Source: Christiangramia fulva
GTDB lineage: Bacteria > Bacteroidota > Bacteroidia > Flavobacteriales > Flavobacteriaceae
DNA length: 64,000 nucleotides
Direction: 5' to 3'
NCBI RefSeq assembly: GCF_003024155.1
Contig: NZ_CP028136.1
Coordinates: forward strand, 806,001 to 870,000
Shown here: positions 18,795-27,521 of the stretch, piece after piece
Position numbering within the stretch: the first letter of the stretch is position 1
How the letters are laid out: every line of letters begins with the position of its first letter
Translations under genes and position numbers: made by a program
The notes under the pieces: model-generated
What the model was told of the DNA's origin: nothing
Database searches by the model: none
The model's input: only the letters and a program-made list of their open reading frames with translations

Positions 18795-20150
18795 CTATTT
18801 TTTAAAGGGAAGGGAGCTAACTTTTTCACCTACTTTCCGACCCAAGGTTATCCCTGCGTCTACAGAGAACTGGTAATTTATGCCACTATGGGTACGGCTT
18901 CGACCTATATCCTTTAATAAATCATCAAAAGAATCATAGGTCCAGGTTCCATATATATCTTCCTGGATATCATCAACAAAATGATAGCTTGTTCCAAAAT
19001 TTTGTTCCAGAATCTCAACTATTGAACCTGCGGCGCTCGGAGCTACTGCCGGGTAAGAAGGATGTTGCGGCGCTGGATATACGCCAACCCATCCAACATG
19101 GCCCAATACATCTTCAATATAGGTTACTGGTCTTATCAGACTGTACTCATATTTTGAACCAATAGCAACTATAATTGCATCAAACATGGCAAGACCTTCC
19201 TGCGCATAGAGTAGAGCCCCATTCTCCAGGCTAATACCCTCGTCCCTGGCAATTTTGGTGGTAAGCTTGATCATATGAGAAGGCACATTGTAATTGGTGA
19301 AAAAAATATCTTCCCAGGCATGACTAAGCACCACATCCTCACTGCTGATATTCTGGCTTATCAGGTAAACTTCTTCATTCATCTTATAAAAATCTGATGC
19401 CGGATCTTCCGAATAGGTTGGAGGCGCAGGAGGCATTGCGTAATCAAAAATTCCCGGAACGAAAGTCCTCAAATCACCCTGGCAAACTCCTGCTGCAGGA
19501 TAATAATCGGGTGGAGTTGGCACCCAGCTTCCGGGTTCGCCTGTAGGAACGTAAGGATCACAAGGCAAAAATGTTCCATCTGTGGTACTCCACTCATAGA
19601 TCGCATCAGCCACCTCACGTCCAAATTGTTGAGAATTCGCCAGCTGTTCCGCCGAAATACTGGCAAGAAATTCAGTATTAAAACTGGATTCAAGATCTGT
19701 TATTGCCTGAAGATTGACCGGTTGTGGATAATCGGAAAGTAACCTCGTTGCAAGTCTTGCCATCGCTGCATTAGCCGAAGCAGGCCAATAATAATCTTTT
19801 TTCTTTCCAACTTCAATAACATTGCCGGTAAGATAAGTATACATTGACTGGTATGACGGCATACCGGGAACTACCGATTCATAGAGGGACATGCCGCTAT
19901 AAGCGAAAAGCCTTGCCGCCTGTGGTGGGAAATAGGGAGTGTCTTTACATAAATCGCTCAACAGGGAAAACCAGGAATTGGCTATTTCCCCACTATACTG
20001 CTTAGTATGGGAGAGCGCAGCTTTTTCTGCATTAACCTGGAGCAAACTCTCGTTCAAAACAGAGTCATTAGAGAGTTCTTCTTTCTGGCAACCTGAAATT
20101 AAAAATAGCAGGATCCAGAAAAGGGTCGGAATTTTTGGTTTAGTTTTCAT
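18795..20150 (-). CDS. vanadium-haloperoxidase/PAP2-like lipoprotein, probable pseudoenzyme
   Basis: A 451-residue protein with a lipobox (LFLISGC, Cys21), so probably anchored in the envelope. It follows the vanadium-dependent haloperoxidase/PAP2 plan: K-x6-RP is intact (Lys333, Arg340, Pro341). The PSGH-type motif is replaced by YPAVAPS (residues 366-372), and the SRx5H motif reads SRTHSGIN, with Asn425 where the vanadate-ligating His should be. Both metal-site histidines thus seem to be missing, and I expect no haloperoxidase chemistry. An AraC gene lies upstream in the same direction, separated by a terminator. Confidence 0.85.
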   Translation of the reverse strand: MKTKPKIPTLFWILLFLISGCQKEELSNDSVLNESLLQVNAEKAALSHTKQYSGEIANSWFSLLSDLCKDTPYFPPQAARLFAYSGMSLYESVVPGMPSYQSMYTYLTGNVIEVGKKKDYYWPASANAAMARLATRLLSDYPQPVNLQAITDLESSFNTEFLASISAEQLANSQQFGREVADAIYEWSTTDGTFLPCDPYVPTGEPGSWVPTPPDYYPAAGVCQGDLRTFVPGIFDYAMPPAPPTYSEDPASDFYKMNEEVYLISQNISSEDVVLSHAWEDIFFTNYNVPSHMIKLTTKIARDEGISLENGALLYAQEGLAMFDAIIVAIGSKYEYSLIRPVTYIEDVLGHVGWVGVYPAPQHPSYPAVAPSAAGSIVEILEQNFGTSYHFVDDIQEDIYGTWTYDSFDDLLKDIGRSRTHSGINYQFSVDAGITLGRKVGEKVSSLPFKK

Positions 20151-20227
20151 TTTTACCTTTTTTACTTAAACAATTAGTTCACAAATCATTAGAGTAAATT
20201 TGGAAATTAAACCGGGTGTTCTGGTGG

Positions 20228-20252
20228 TAAAAAAACGACATTTTTTAGTCGT
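20228..20252 (-). terminator. terminator of the AraC-type gene
   Basis: On the minus strand ACGAC, an 8-base A/T loop and GTCGT are followed by seven T residues. The stem touches the AraC stop codon, and it separates that gene from the haloperoxidase-like gene downstream. Confidence 0.65.
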
Positions 20253-21076
20253 CAAACGTTAATTTTCAGGAGTCTTTCCAGTGATTTATATTCATCCTGA
20301 AAAAAGAGCTTTGGAGTGTCGTTGGCGAATTCCAAATAATCCTTTACCAGGTGCTGGTAATCATAATATCCGCAGGCCATGGCAATGCTTAACCAGTCGA
20401 GATCTGGATTCTTCAAACGCATCTGGTATGTTTTATTAAATCTTGCTATCCTGGTGTAAAACTTTGGATTTACTCCCAAATATTGAAAGGATTTCCTTTC
20501 GAATTGTCTTGAAGAAAGACATGACTTACTAGACAATTGATCAATGGAATAATTCTGAGGATCAGCCATGATGCTAAAAATTTTATCGCAAACCCTGGCT
20601 TCGACTTTAATTCTTTGACTTATATCCAGTAAAAAATTTTCGATGATCATGATCATTTCTTCATAACTGGACGCACTGTTCAACAACCCATTGACCAGTC
20701 TGGCATCTTTTGGAAAGACTACCTCGAGTTCAATGGTCTTATCGTTTAATTCAACAGAAGGAATGCCAGTTAGCCTAAAGAGAATGCCGGGTTTAAGAAC
20801 TACTACAATGAAGATAATCTCACTAAAAACGCTACTGCGCTCCATTCGGCAGGTATATTGGCCGGCAATTACCGATCTTGACCTAATTAAAGGTGCTGAG
20901 CCCAGAATTTCGACTTTTTCTGCACCGCGGGGATAAAAAATAAAACATTGTTCCGGTTGTGCAGGATAGGACTTCGGATAAATTTTAATTACAGGGGGAA
21001 TAATAAAATGCCTCAACCTGTAGAGTTTAACAAACTCCTGAAGTGGCCTTGACGGATAAATATCTTTGAAGATCAT
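20252..21076 (-). CDS. AraC family transcriptional regulator
   Basis: A 274-residue regulator. The N-terminal domain is of the type that begins with PSRPLQEFVKLYRLRHF and carries YPAQPEQCFIFYPRG, a common sensor fold in Bacteroidota AraC proteins. The C-terminal AraC domain shows SIDQLSSKSCLSSRQFERKS and the second HTH in DWLSIAMACGYYDYQHLVKDY. It is encoded upstream of, and in the same direction as, the haloperoxidase-like lipoprotein, but a terminator lies between. Targets are unknown. Confidence 0.88.
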   Translation of the reverse strand: MIFKDIYPSRPLQEFVKLYRLRHFIIPPVIKIYPKSYPAQPEQCFIFYPRGAEKVEILGSAPLIRSRSVIAGQYTCRMERSSVFSEIIFIVVVLKPGILFRLTGIPSVELNDKTIELEVVFPKDARLVNGLLNSASSYEEMIMIIENFLLDISQRIKVEARVCDKIFSIMADPQNYSIDQLSSKSCLSSRQFERKSFQYLGVNPKFYTRIARFNKTYQMRLKNPDLDWLSIAMACGYYDYQHLVKDYLEFANDTPKLFFQDEYKSLERLLKINV

Positions 21077-21268
21077 TTACTGGCATCACGTAACTTTATA
21101 CTCACTTTAAACACAACAAACTGATAATCAGTACTAAATATAATTTTAAAAATTGGATAAATAGATTTGAAAATACTAATTCATTCATATTCCGAAACAC
21201 TATAATATACATTTTCTATTTATGTAGTATATTCATAGAGTGACAGTTATCAGTCGCCCCCTTGGATC

Positions 21269-21754
21269 ATGAAAAAACTTTTCCTCCTTCTTTTGCTAAG
21301 CTTACCCTTAAAGCTTTCCGCTCAATTCTGGTTAACAAGAGAAGAGAAATATTTTTTTGTCGCTACCGGCCTTGATCTAAGAAATGCTGTTTTTGGAGGC
21401 ACGGTGAATCCTGCTTCCTATGATGGTACTTTTAGTGGTGGCTATCGCAATGGAGGTTTCGGAGTTATCGCGACTTATGAAAATTTTACAGGAATTCGCT
21501 ATGAATCTTTTGGTGTTTGCCCGGCCTGGGTGATTCGCCCCGGAAAGATGCTTATTCCCGTTGCCGATCTTTCACTTTCTTTTATTAAACGCCCATGGAA
21601 AGTGTATCCATCCCTCGCTGCTAACGGAATTATAGAATATCACTTCGATCGATTCTTTATCTATCTGCGCGGCGAATACCGCTGGCGAACCGATTATGAC
21701 TTCTTTCAGGCTTCGGTATATGGGGGAATCGCAGTAAAATTTGGTTTCCCTTAG
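21269..21754 (+). CDS. small exported beta-barrel-like protein
   Basis: A 161-residue protein with a clear signal peptide (KKLFLLLLLSLPLKLSA, cleavage before QFW). The mature part alternates aromatic and glycine residues (GGYRNGGFGVIATYENF, FFIYLRGEYRWRTDYDFF) and ends in Phe-Gly-Phe-Pro, as in small outer-membrane barrels. I do not recognise a family. A 192-base AT-rich region lies upstream, shared with the divergent AraC gene. Confidence 0.72.
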   Translation: MKKLFLLLLLSLPLKLSAQFWLTREEKYFFVATGLDLRNAVFGGTVNPASYDGTFSGGYRNGGFGVIATYENFTGIRYESFGVCPAWVIRPGKMLIPVADLSLSFIKRPWKVYPSLAANGIIEYHFDRFFIYLRGEYRWRTDYDFFQASVYGGIAVKFGFP

Positions 21755-21825
21755 AAAAAAGGCTTTGGAAAACTTTAACTAGGAGAAACATCTTTTTTTC
21801 TATTTTTACGATCAAGCTGTTTTTT

Positions 21826-22536
21826 ATGGAGATATTCTTACATGCCGACACCTGGATCGCCCTGCTTACACTTACGTTTATGGAGATCGTTCTGGGAATA
21901 GACAATATCATTTTTATTTCCCTCGTAGCCGGCGGACTTCCAAAAGACCAGCAAAAAAAGGCACGCCTCGGCGGACTTTCGGCGGCCCTGGTAATGCGGG
22001 TTTTACTCCTATTAAGCATCACCTGGATCATTGGGCTTACTCAGCCCGTTCTTACTGTCCAGGAATTTGATCTAAGCTGGCGTGACCTAATATTAATCGC
22101 AGGTGGAATATTTCTGCTTGTAAAGAGCACCCTCGAGATCCATCATAAAGTAGAGGGCAAAGAAGAAGCTCAGAAAGAAGTAAAGGCCAATTCTTTTGCC
22201 TATGCAATTCTCCAAATTGTGCTGCTTGATATCATTTTTTCTTTTGACTCTATCTTAACCGCGGTAGGTTTAACAGATCAGCTGCTGCTTATGATAATTG
22301 CAGTGGTAATTTCCATCTTAATTATGATGGCTTTTGCCAGGCCGGTAGGTGAATTTGTGGAAAAACATCCCACAATTCAAATTCTGGCGCTCTCCTTTTT
22401 GATCCTCATCGGGGTAATGTTAATCGTTGAAGGTGCCCATTATCATGTCCCAAAAGGCTATATCTATTTTGCCGTATTCTTCTCGTTAGCTATTGAAATG
22501 CTGAATATGCGCTACCGGAAGAAAGCTGAAAATTAG
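21826..22536 (+). CDS. TerC family integral membrane protein
   Basis: A 236-residue protein with about seven transmembrane helices. The motif EIVLGIDNIIFISL near residues 20-33 and its second copy DIIFSFDSILTAVGLT carry the acidic residues that define TerC proteins, which are linked to metal-ion (manganese) export and tellurite resistance. The near-consensus box TATTTTTA at 21801-21808 lies 17 bases before the ATG. Its end overlaps the convergent DUF1989 gene by 4 bases. Confidence 0.93.
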   Translation: MEIFLHADTWIALLTLTFMEIVLGIDNIIFISLVAGGLPKDQQKKARLGGLSAALVMRVLLLLSITWIIGLTQPVLTVQEFDLSWRDLILIAGGIFLLVKSTLEIHHKVEGKEEAQKEVKANSFAYAILQIVLLDIIFSFDSILTAVGLTDQLLLMIIAVVISILIMMAFARPVGEFVEKHPTIQILALSFLILIGVMLIVEGAHYHVPKGYIYFAVFFSLAIEMLNMRYRKKAEN

Positions 22537-23117
22537 TCGTCTATTATTTCGTAATGAATTGGTTTAAAACTGCCCCCGTTACTGTCTTCAGCTGAACAGG
22601 CAGTCAGGCCCACGATCAAATTCATTTGTGCTTCAAAAAGCACGTAATCACCGGCTTTACTCAAGGGCGGCTCCACACTTAACTTTCCATCAGCGGTGAA
22701 TTGTACATTCATGAATATATTGAAGGCCGTGGGAATCTGGTCGAGTTCTATTCCGTACTTCTTTAAATTAGTGTAAAGATTTTCAAAACAGCTGGGATGA
22801 TATTCTTGTTTTTTATACATGATCTTAAAGGTTTCCGGACTGCAGGGGGCCAGTAAGAAATCATTTCGCCCGTTCGTATCTTCAAGGATCTTCATCATTT
22901 TATTACTGCGGTTGCTCCACAGGAAATTTCCTTTAGTGAGAAGTATACTTTCTTCAAAATCAAAGGTTTTCCCGCTGGATATCTTTTCCCGTTTATCATC
23001 TTCACTAAAAAGCACCATATCGCTCACCTGCTGTCCCTGAGGATCGATCACCTTTAGTTTTTGTCCTTCTTTGAGTTTAAAAGCTGCACCGCTTTGTTTT
23101 TCAATAACTTCTGCCAT
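22533..23117 (-). CDS. DUF1989 (urea carboxylase-associated family) protein
   Basis: A 194-residue protein of the DUF1989 family. Characteristic segments are QKLKVIDPQGQQVSDMVLF, the LWSNRSNKMMKI run, CSPETFKIMY and HPSCFENL, with a C-terminal CSAEDSNGG; several Cys and His could bind metal. Relatives are encoded next to urea carboxylase or aminomethyltransferase-like genes, but none is here. It is the last gene of a minus-strand run whose first gene starts at 28370, 7 bases after the LigD polymerase gene. Its function is unknown. Confidence 0.82.
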   Translation of the reverse strand: MAEVIEKQSGAAFKLKEGQKLKVIDPQGQQVSDMVLFSEDDKREKISSGKTFDFEESILLTKGNFLWSNRSNKMMKILEDTNGRNDFLLAPCSPETFKIMYKKQEYHPSCFENLYTNLKKYGIELDQIPTAFNIFMNVQFTADGKLSVEPPLSKAGDYVLFEAQMNLIVGLTACSAEDSNGGSFKPIHYEIIDD

Positions 23118-23124
23118 GAGAAAT

Positions 23125-24042
23125 TCAATCTTTTTTAAGTTTTTCGAGTTTTTTTATTGCTGAAGAAAGATCCTTCGCATTCTCGTCAATATTTTTCCAC
23201 GGATCTCCTTTACTGCCAAGTCTTCTGAAGATATTTTTAATATTATAGCTCTGTGCCGAAAGAGACGATTTGCTTAATTCATCCCAATCCAGCGGAGTGG
23301 CTACCGGCGCTCCTTCAATTGGCCTCACCGCGTATGGCGTGACCGCCGTTTGACCGGTTCCATTTCGGGCTACATCAAGGAATAATTTATCTTCCCGTTT
23401 ATTCTTTCTCGCCGCCGTGGTAAGTTTTTCAGAATATTGAGATTCCAGATATTTTGCGGCTTTCTGTGCGAATTCCCGGACTTCATCAAAAGTTTTGCTT
23501 CTCCTGATAGGCGCGACAACATGCAAACCACGAGACCCGGTAGTCATTACATAAACTGAAAGCCCTAAATCATCTTCCAGTAATTTGCGGACCTGTTTTG
23601 CCGCTTTTTTAACTTCGGAAAAATCCCCATTTGACGGATCCAGGTCAAAAATAAGCCGATCAGGTTTATCGATCTTATCGGTCTTACTCAACCAGATATG
23701 CGGAGTGATACAAGCCTGGCTGGCCAGATAAACCAGAGTTTCCTTGTCGTTACAAACTACATATTTGGTTTTTCCCCCTTCTTTTTTATTTACTGATTTT
23801 GTTTTTATCCACTTCGGAAAATAATCGGGTTCGTCTTTCTGATAAAATCGCTTATCATCGATCCCATTAGGAAAACGGATCATCGTCAGCGGCCGGTCCT
23901 TCAGATAAGGTAGGATAGTATCCGAAATTTTCTCGTAATATTCTATAAGATCAGCCTTAGTGTAACCTTTTTTCGGAAAGAATATCTTGTCCAGATTACT
24001 GACCTCAAAACTGTGATTCCCAAACTTCTTTTCTGTTCCCAT
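23125..24042 (-). CDS. LigD-type DNA polymerase/primase domain protein
   Basis: A 305-residue stand-alone version of the polymerase domain of bacterial DNA ligase D, an archaeo-eukaryotic primase-like fold that fills gaps and adds nucleotides at breaks. The catalytic carboxylates are Asp133 and Asp135 (LIFDLDPS), and the SRGLHVVAPI segment is the conserved HV motif. In most bacteria this domain is fused to a ligase; here it is encoded one base after the ligase gene. See the neighbouring ligase and phosphoesterase entries. Confidence 0.93.
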   Translation of the reverse strand: MGTEKKFGNHSFEVSNLDKIFFPKKGYTKADLIEYYEKISDTILPYLKDRPLTMIRFPNGIDDKRFYQKDEPDYFPKWIKTKSVNKKEGGKTKYVVCNDKETLVYLASQACITPHIWLSKTDKIDKPDRLIFDLDPSNGDFSEVKKAAKQVRKLLEDDLGLSVYVMTTGSRGLHVVAPIRRSKTFDEVREFAQKAAKYLESQYSEKLTTAARKNKREDKLFLDVARNGTGQTAVTPYAVRPIEGAPVATPLDWDELSKSSLSAQSYNIKNIFRRLGSKGDPWKNIDENAKDLSSAIKKLEKLKKD

Positions 24043-24043
24043 A

Positions 24044-25045
24044 TCATGTTTCTTTTACCACGTCTTTGGCTTTCTTATCTCTTCTCAACCCAAGGTATCT
24101 TGGATGCCTTAGTTTATTACTGTTCGTCCATTCAGTAAAGCCTACTTCACCAACCAGTTTAGGCTCTATCCAGTGCACATTTTTAGAGGGGAGGTCTTTA
24201 TTCTTTTCAAAGGGAGATTTTTCCACTTCGAGTTTCGACATTTTTTCATGCAGGTCTTTCAGAATTTCATCGGTATAACCTGTGCCTACTTTCCCCGCAT
24301 ACTGAAGTTTATCATCCTCATAAAATCCAATCAGCAATGAGCCAAAACCCTTACGAGAACCCTGCGGATCGGTATAACCCGCGATCACAAACTCCTGCTG
24401 ATTCACACATTTGAACTTTAACCAGTTTGAAGAACGGCTGTGAGCATAAGCGCTATCAGCTTTTTTCGCTATAAGGCCTTCCCATTTTTTCTCGCAGGCT
24501 TCTTCAAAAAATTTTTCGCCTGATTCATTTCGGTGAGAAGTAAAGCGCAGCGGGTCTTCGAATTTTATCAGTTTCTGAAGGATCTTTTTCCGCTCAAGAA
24601 GAGGTAATTGGGTAATATCATAACCGTCGAAATACATCAGGTCGAAAATATAGAAATAGACTTTAGTTTTATGGTTGGCAATCTCCTTTTGGTTCTGTAG
24701 GTGCATCCGCTTTTGCAATTCAGAAAAGCTGGTAAGTTTTCCTTCAAAAGCGACCATTTCGCCATCGACTATAAAATTTTTTGCTTTCTGTTTTTCGGAA
24801 GCCTCGATAATTTCAGGGTACGTGTGGTTAAGGTTTTTCTTATTCCTGCTCATGATGTTCACCTGCTTCTCTTTCTTATAGATCATGCAACGTTCACCAT
24901 CGAGTTTTCGCTCATAGATCCAGTCTTCATCTGAAAAAACATCATGCGTCAGTTTCGCCAGCATCGGCGACATCCAGTCCGGCTGCTTCTTTTTCTTCAG
25001 CTTTTCCTTCAGTTCTTCGGAAAGGTTCTCCAATAGCTTATCCAT
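24044..25045 (-). CDS. LigD-type ATP-dependent DNA ligase domain protein
   Basis: A 333-residue ATP-dependent DNA ligase: nucleotidyltransferase domain plus OB fold. The adenylated lysine is Lys47 in ERKLDGERC (motif I, KxDG); other motifs are VDGEMVAFEG (motif III region), EGLIAKK (motif IV) and WLKFKC (motif V). The C-terminal tail LRHPRYLGLR is as in LigD. The gene starts inside the end of the phosphoesterase gene (8-base overlap) and is one base from the polymerase gene, so the three LigD modules are separate but coupled. Confidence 0.94.
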   Translation of the reverse strand: MDKLLENLSEELKEKLKKKKQPDWMSPMLAKLTHDVFSDEDWIYERKLDGERCMIYKKEKQVNIMSRNKKNLNHTYPEIIEASEKQKAKNFIVDGEMVAFEGKLTSFSELQKRMHLQNQKEIANHKTKVYFYIFDLMYFDGYDITQLPLLERKKILQKLIKFEDPLRFTSHRNESGEKFFEEACEKKWEGLIAKKADSAYAHSRSSNWLKFKCVNQQEFVIAGYTDPQGSRKGFGSLLIGFYEDDKLQYAGKVGTGYTDEILKDLHEKMSKLEVEKSPFEKNKDLPSKNVHWIEPKLVGEVGFTEWTNSNKLRHPRYLGLRRDKKAKDVVKET

Positions 25046-25649
25046 CTTTCTCAGCCTCTTTTCGAATCTGTTCCATAGTCCTGCCGGTCAAAACCGATTT
25101 ATTTTCAGTATTCACCGGATTCCTTCTCGCATCGGCTTCATCATCATCGACCTTTTTCAGGATCCATCTCTCATCTTTGCCTTTTTGAGTCTGGATCAGC
25201 GTATAGCCTCCTTTTAATTTTTTCCCTTTAAGAATAAAGGTAGCATGGCCTTTTTTGAGCTGATCTTCCATAGAAATAATATTCCCGTCATCATCTTTCT
25301 TTTCATTCTCATAAGTTCCCGCATCCCATACCATCACCGTGCCGCCGCCGTATTGATCTTGGGGAATTACTCCTTCAAAATCGGCATATTTGATAGGATG
25401 ATCTTCGGTTGGAACGGCCAGTCTTTTTTCTTTCGGATCGGTAGACGGACCCTTTGGCACCGCCCAGCTTTTTAGTACTCCATCAACGAGCAGCCTGAAA
25501 TCGAAATGCAGATGACTGGCATCGTGTTTCTGGATCACAAAAATTTGCTTGTCCTTGTCTTTTTTATCCACTTCTTCGCCAAAAGGTTCCGAAGAGATAT
25601 CAAAATCACGCTTTTCGTGATACTCTTTTAGAAATCCTTTTTTCGTCAT
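25038..25649 (-). CDS. LigD-type 3'-phosphoesterase domain protein
   Basis: A 203-residue protein equal to the N-terminal phosphoesterase module of LigD, which trims 3'-phosphates and 3'-ribonucleotides at breaks. The active-site set His42, His48, Asp50, Arg52, His84 and Tyr88 is present and falls at the same residue numbers as in the Pseudomonas aeruginosa enzyme. The tail SVLTGRTMEQIRKEAEK resembles the linker that leads into the ligase in fused LigD. It overlaps the PaiB-like gene by 4 bases and the ligase gene by 8. Confidence 0.93.
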   Translation of the reverse strand: MTKKGFLKEYHEKRDFDISSEPFGEEVDKKDKDKQIFVIQKHDASHLHFDFRLLVDGVLKSWAVPKGPSTDPKEKRLAVPTEDHPIKYADFEGVIPQDQYGGGTVMVWDAGTYENEKKDDDGNIISMEDQLKKGHATFILKGKKLKGGYTLIQTQKGKDERWILKKVDDDEADARRNPVNTENKSVLTGRTMEQIRKEAEKDG

Positions 25650-26272
25650 GACTCAAAATTTTTATCGATCTTATTTTCTTTTCTTATTTCCTCGCTTAGC
25701 GCTTTTCCTCCTTCACATTCCCCAAGTTTTTCTACCACTGTTTTAACATCTTCCTCACGGTAATTCTGGTGAAGTTTTGCCACTCCTTCCACTTTAAAAG
25801 GTTCCAGCCAGAAGCCCGTAATTTGAGGCAGGTGCTCCTTCAGTATTTTTGAAGGAATATCTTCGTAAAAAAGTGGTTTTTCCTGGTCTTTTTCAAAGCG
25901 CTGAACCAGCTTCTTCAACGAATATTCAAGCTCCTGCCTGTTCTGCAAAACGATCTTTGCATTTACATGCACCGCCGAATAATCCCATGTGCTAATGTCT
26001 TTTTCCTTATACCAGGAAGATGAAATATAAGAATTCGGACCCTGGAAAATAATAAGAGCCTCGGCACCATTTTTCAGAAAGGCCTGTTGTTCATTGTGAT
26101 TGGCAATATGCGAATAGAGCTTGAAGTCTCCCGGTTTTCCTAAAGGAAGAATTGGGATATGCGTTCCCAGAAGCCTTTTCCCATTTATCACAAAAGTGGC
26201 AAAAGGATGTTTTTTGATAAATGAAAAGATGAAATCATCCTCATCCTTACGGTATTTTTCTGGTCGGTACAT
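25646..26272 (-). CDS. PaiB-like FMN-binding negative transcriptional regulator family protein
   Basis: A 208-residue protein that starts MYRPEKYRKDEDDFIFSF, the typical PaiB beginning, followed by a split-barrel flavin-binding core (LLGTHIPILPLGKPGDFKLYSHIANHN and SSWYKEKDISTWDYSAVH). Members bind FMN or heme-like ligands, and the Bacillus PaiB represses protease and sporulation genes; a regulatory role here is not shown. It sits in the middle of the stress/repair operon with a 4-base overlap on the LigD side. Confidence 0.88.
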   Translation of the reverse strand: MYRPEKYRKDEDDFIFSFIKKHPFATFVINGKRLLGTHIPILPLGKPGDFKLYSHIANHNEQQAFLKNGAEALIIFQGPNSYISSSWYKEKDISTWDYSAVHVNAKIVLQNRQELEYSLKKLVQRFEKDQEKPLFYEDIPSKILKEHLPQITGFWLEPFKVEGVAKLHQNYREEDVKTVVEKLGECEGGKALSEEIRKENKIDKNFES

Positions 26273-26276
26273 TATT

Positions 26277-26978
26277 TTATTTAGTTTGATGAAACGGACA
26301 TTTCCATTTTTTGTCTACTGCCCGTCCGCTATACTGCCTGGCTTCACTGTTTGTCCCAAAATCTTCCAGCATCGGATTGATACTCCCCTGCAATTCCCGG
26401 TCGCGATCGCGAATTCGATCTCGTACCGTTTGATAAGTTCCCATTTCACGCAACTTTTCAAACTGCCAGTGCAGATTAAACGCAATGGCAGTGTAAGGAC
26501 TCTGCCGGGCCTTTCTGGAAGCTCCGGGATGCATTCCCACTATATAGAAAGCTTTTCCGCATAAACTAAAACTGAAATGCTCACTTTCGGGATCGGAACT
26601 AACTTCCCCGTCCCATTCCGATTTATCAGCTTTATGCAAAAATTCCAGCTGTTTCCAGAGAAGCTTTTCAAATTCAATTTCGGAATATTCCGGCGAATTG
26701 GGAAATATCGCCAGGAAAGTGCGGAAATCATTAGATTCGAAATCGTAATTGTTAAGATATGCGCCTATGTCTTTAATTAAATTTCTTGCACTTTCAGCGG
26801 TTCCGAAAGAATCATATTTATGAAGATCAACTTCATCCATCCTAAAAACGGTCTGCGCCATTATGCAGGGATGATCATTTTTCAGAATAAAATTTTCAAA
26901 CTGCTTTTTAAGCCTTTTTTTCTCCTCTATCTCTAAAACCCTTCTGTTTTTACGCATTGATTTTTCAAGAATTTTCAT
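26277..26978 (-). CDS. YqcI/YcgG family (GntA-like) heme-dependent N-hydroxylase homologue
   Basis: A 233-residue protein of the YqcI/YcgG family. Landmarks are HPCIMAQ near the N-terminus, a central FRTFLAIFP segment, HPGASRKAR and a C-terminal CPFH. Family members studied in guanitoxin and D-cycloserine pathways (GntA, DcsA) are heme-dependent and hydroxylate guanidine nitrogens of arginine derivatives. No guanitoxin genes are visible here, so the substrate is open. It is the third gene of the operon that runs from 28370 down to 22533. Confidence 0.82.
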   Translation of the reverse strand: MKILEKSMRKNRRVLEIEEKKRLKKQFENFILKNDHPCIMAQTVFRMDEVDLHKYDSFGTAESARNLIKDIGAYLNNYDFESNDFRTFLAIFPNSPEYSEIEFEKLLWKQLEFLHKADKSEWDGEVSSDPESEHFSFSLCGKAFYIVGMHPGASRKARQSPYTAIAFNLHWQFEKLREMGTYQTVRDRIRDRDRELQGSINPMLEDFGTNSEARQYSGRAVDKKWKCPFHQTK

Positions 26979-26987
26979 ACTATTTTT

Positions 26988-27521
26988 TTATCGATCAACA
27001 TTTTTTAATAGCCAGCTTTCTAAATTTTCATCTGGATCAGTGCTATGCAAAACAGATATATCACCGGTAGTTTCGAAAACAACTGCTCTCACCTGATTCA
27101 GCTCCAACACATTTGCCTCCCTAAGCTTTGACCGAAGATCATCTTCACTAACCCTTGCTTTCCTAAGATTTTTATGGAGAATTTTATCTCCGTCCATTAG
27201 TAGCAGGGGGGAATTGTCTACTATTTTCTTTATTATTTCAAATCTTCGAAGAAGCGCCACTCCAATCTGGAAAATGTAGATAGCTCCCAGCCCAACAATC
27301 CCATCCCAAAGACTTACATCTGAAGAGAGAACAGTAGTGGCTATAAGGGAACCTACTGCAACGGTCATAGCGAAATCGAAACTTGACATTTTTGAGAAAC
27401 TTCGCTTTCCGGCCAGCCTTGTAAAAATGATCACCGCCAGGTAAATCCCAAGTGTAGTAAGGATAATTGCTAGCAGGGAGGGCCAGTCTGAAGTAAACCA
27501 TTTTTCGAATGTTGGTCCCAT
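26988..27521 (-). CDS. DUF421/YetF family membrane protein
   Basis: A 177-residue protein with three N-terminal transmembrane helices (for example LAIILTTLGIYLAVIIF) followed by the YetF domain (LLLMDGDKILHKNLRKARVSEDDLRSKLRE). The motif RLAGKRSFSKMSSFDFAMTVAVGS is a hallmark of the family. Function is unknown; related proteins are linked to spore and stress physiology. It follows the SDR stop codon directly. Confidence 0.9.
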   Translation of the reverse strand: MGPTFEKWFTSDWPSLLAIILTTLGIYLAVIIFTRLAGKRSFSKMSSFDFAMTVAVGSLIATTVLSSDVSLWDGIVGLGAIYIFQIGVALLRRFEIIKKIVDNSPLLLMDGDKILHKNLRKARVSEDDLRSKLREANVLELNQVRAVVFETTGDISVLHSTDPDENLESWLLKNVDR

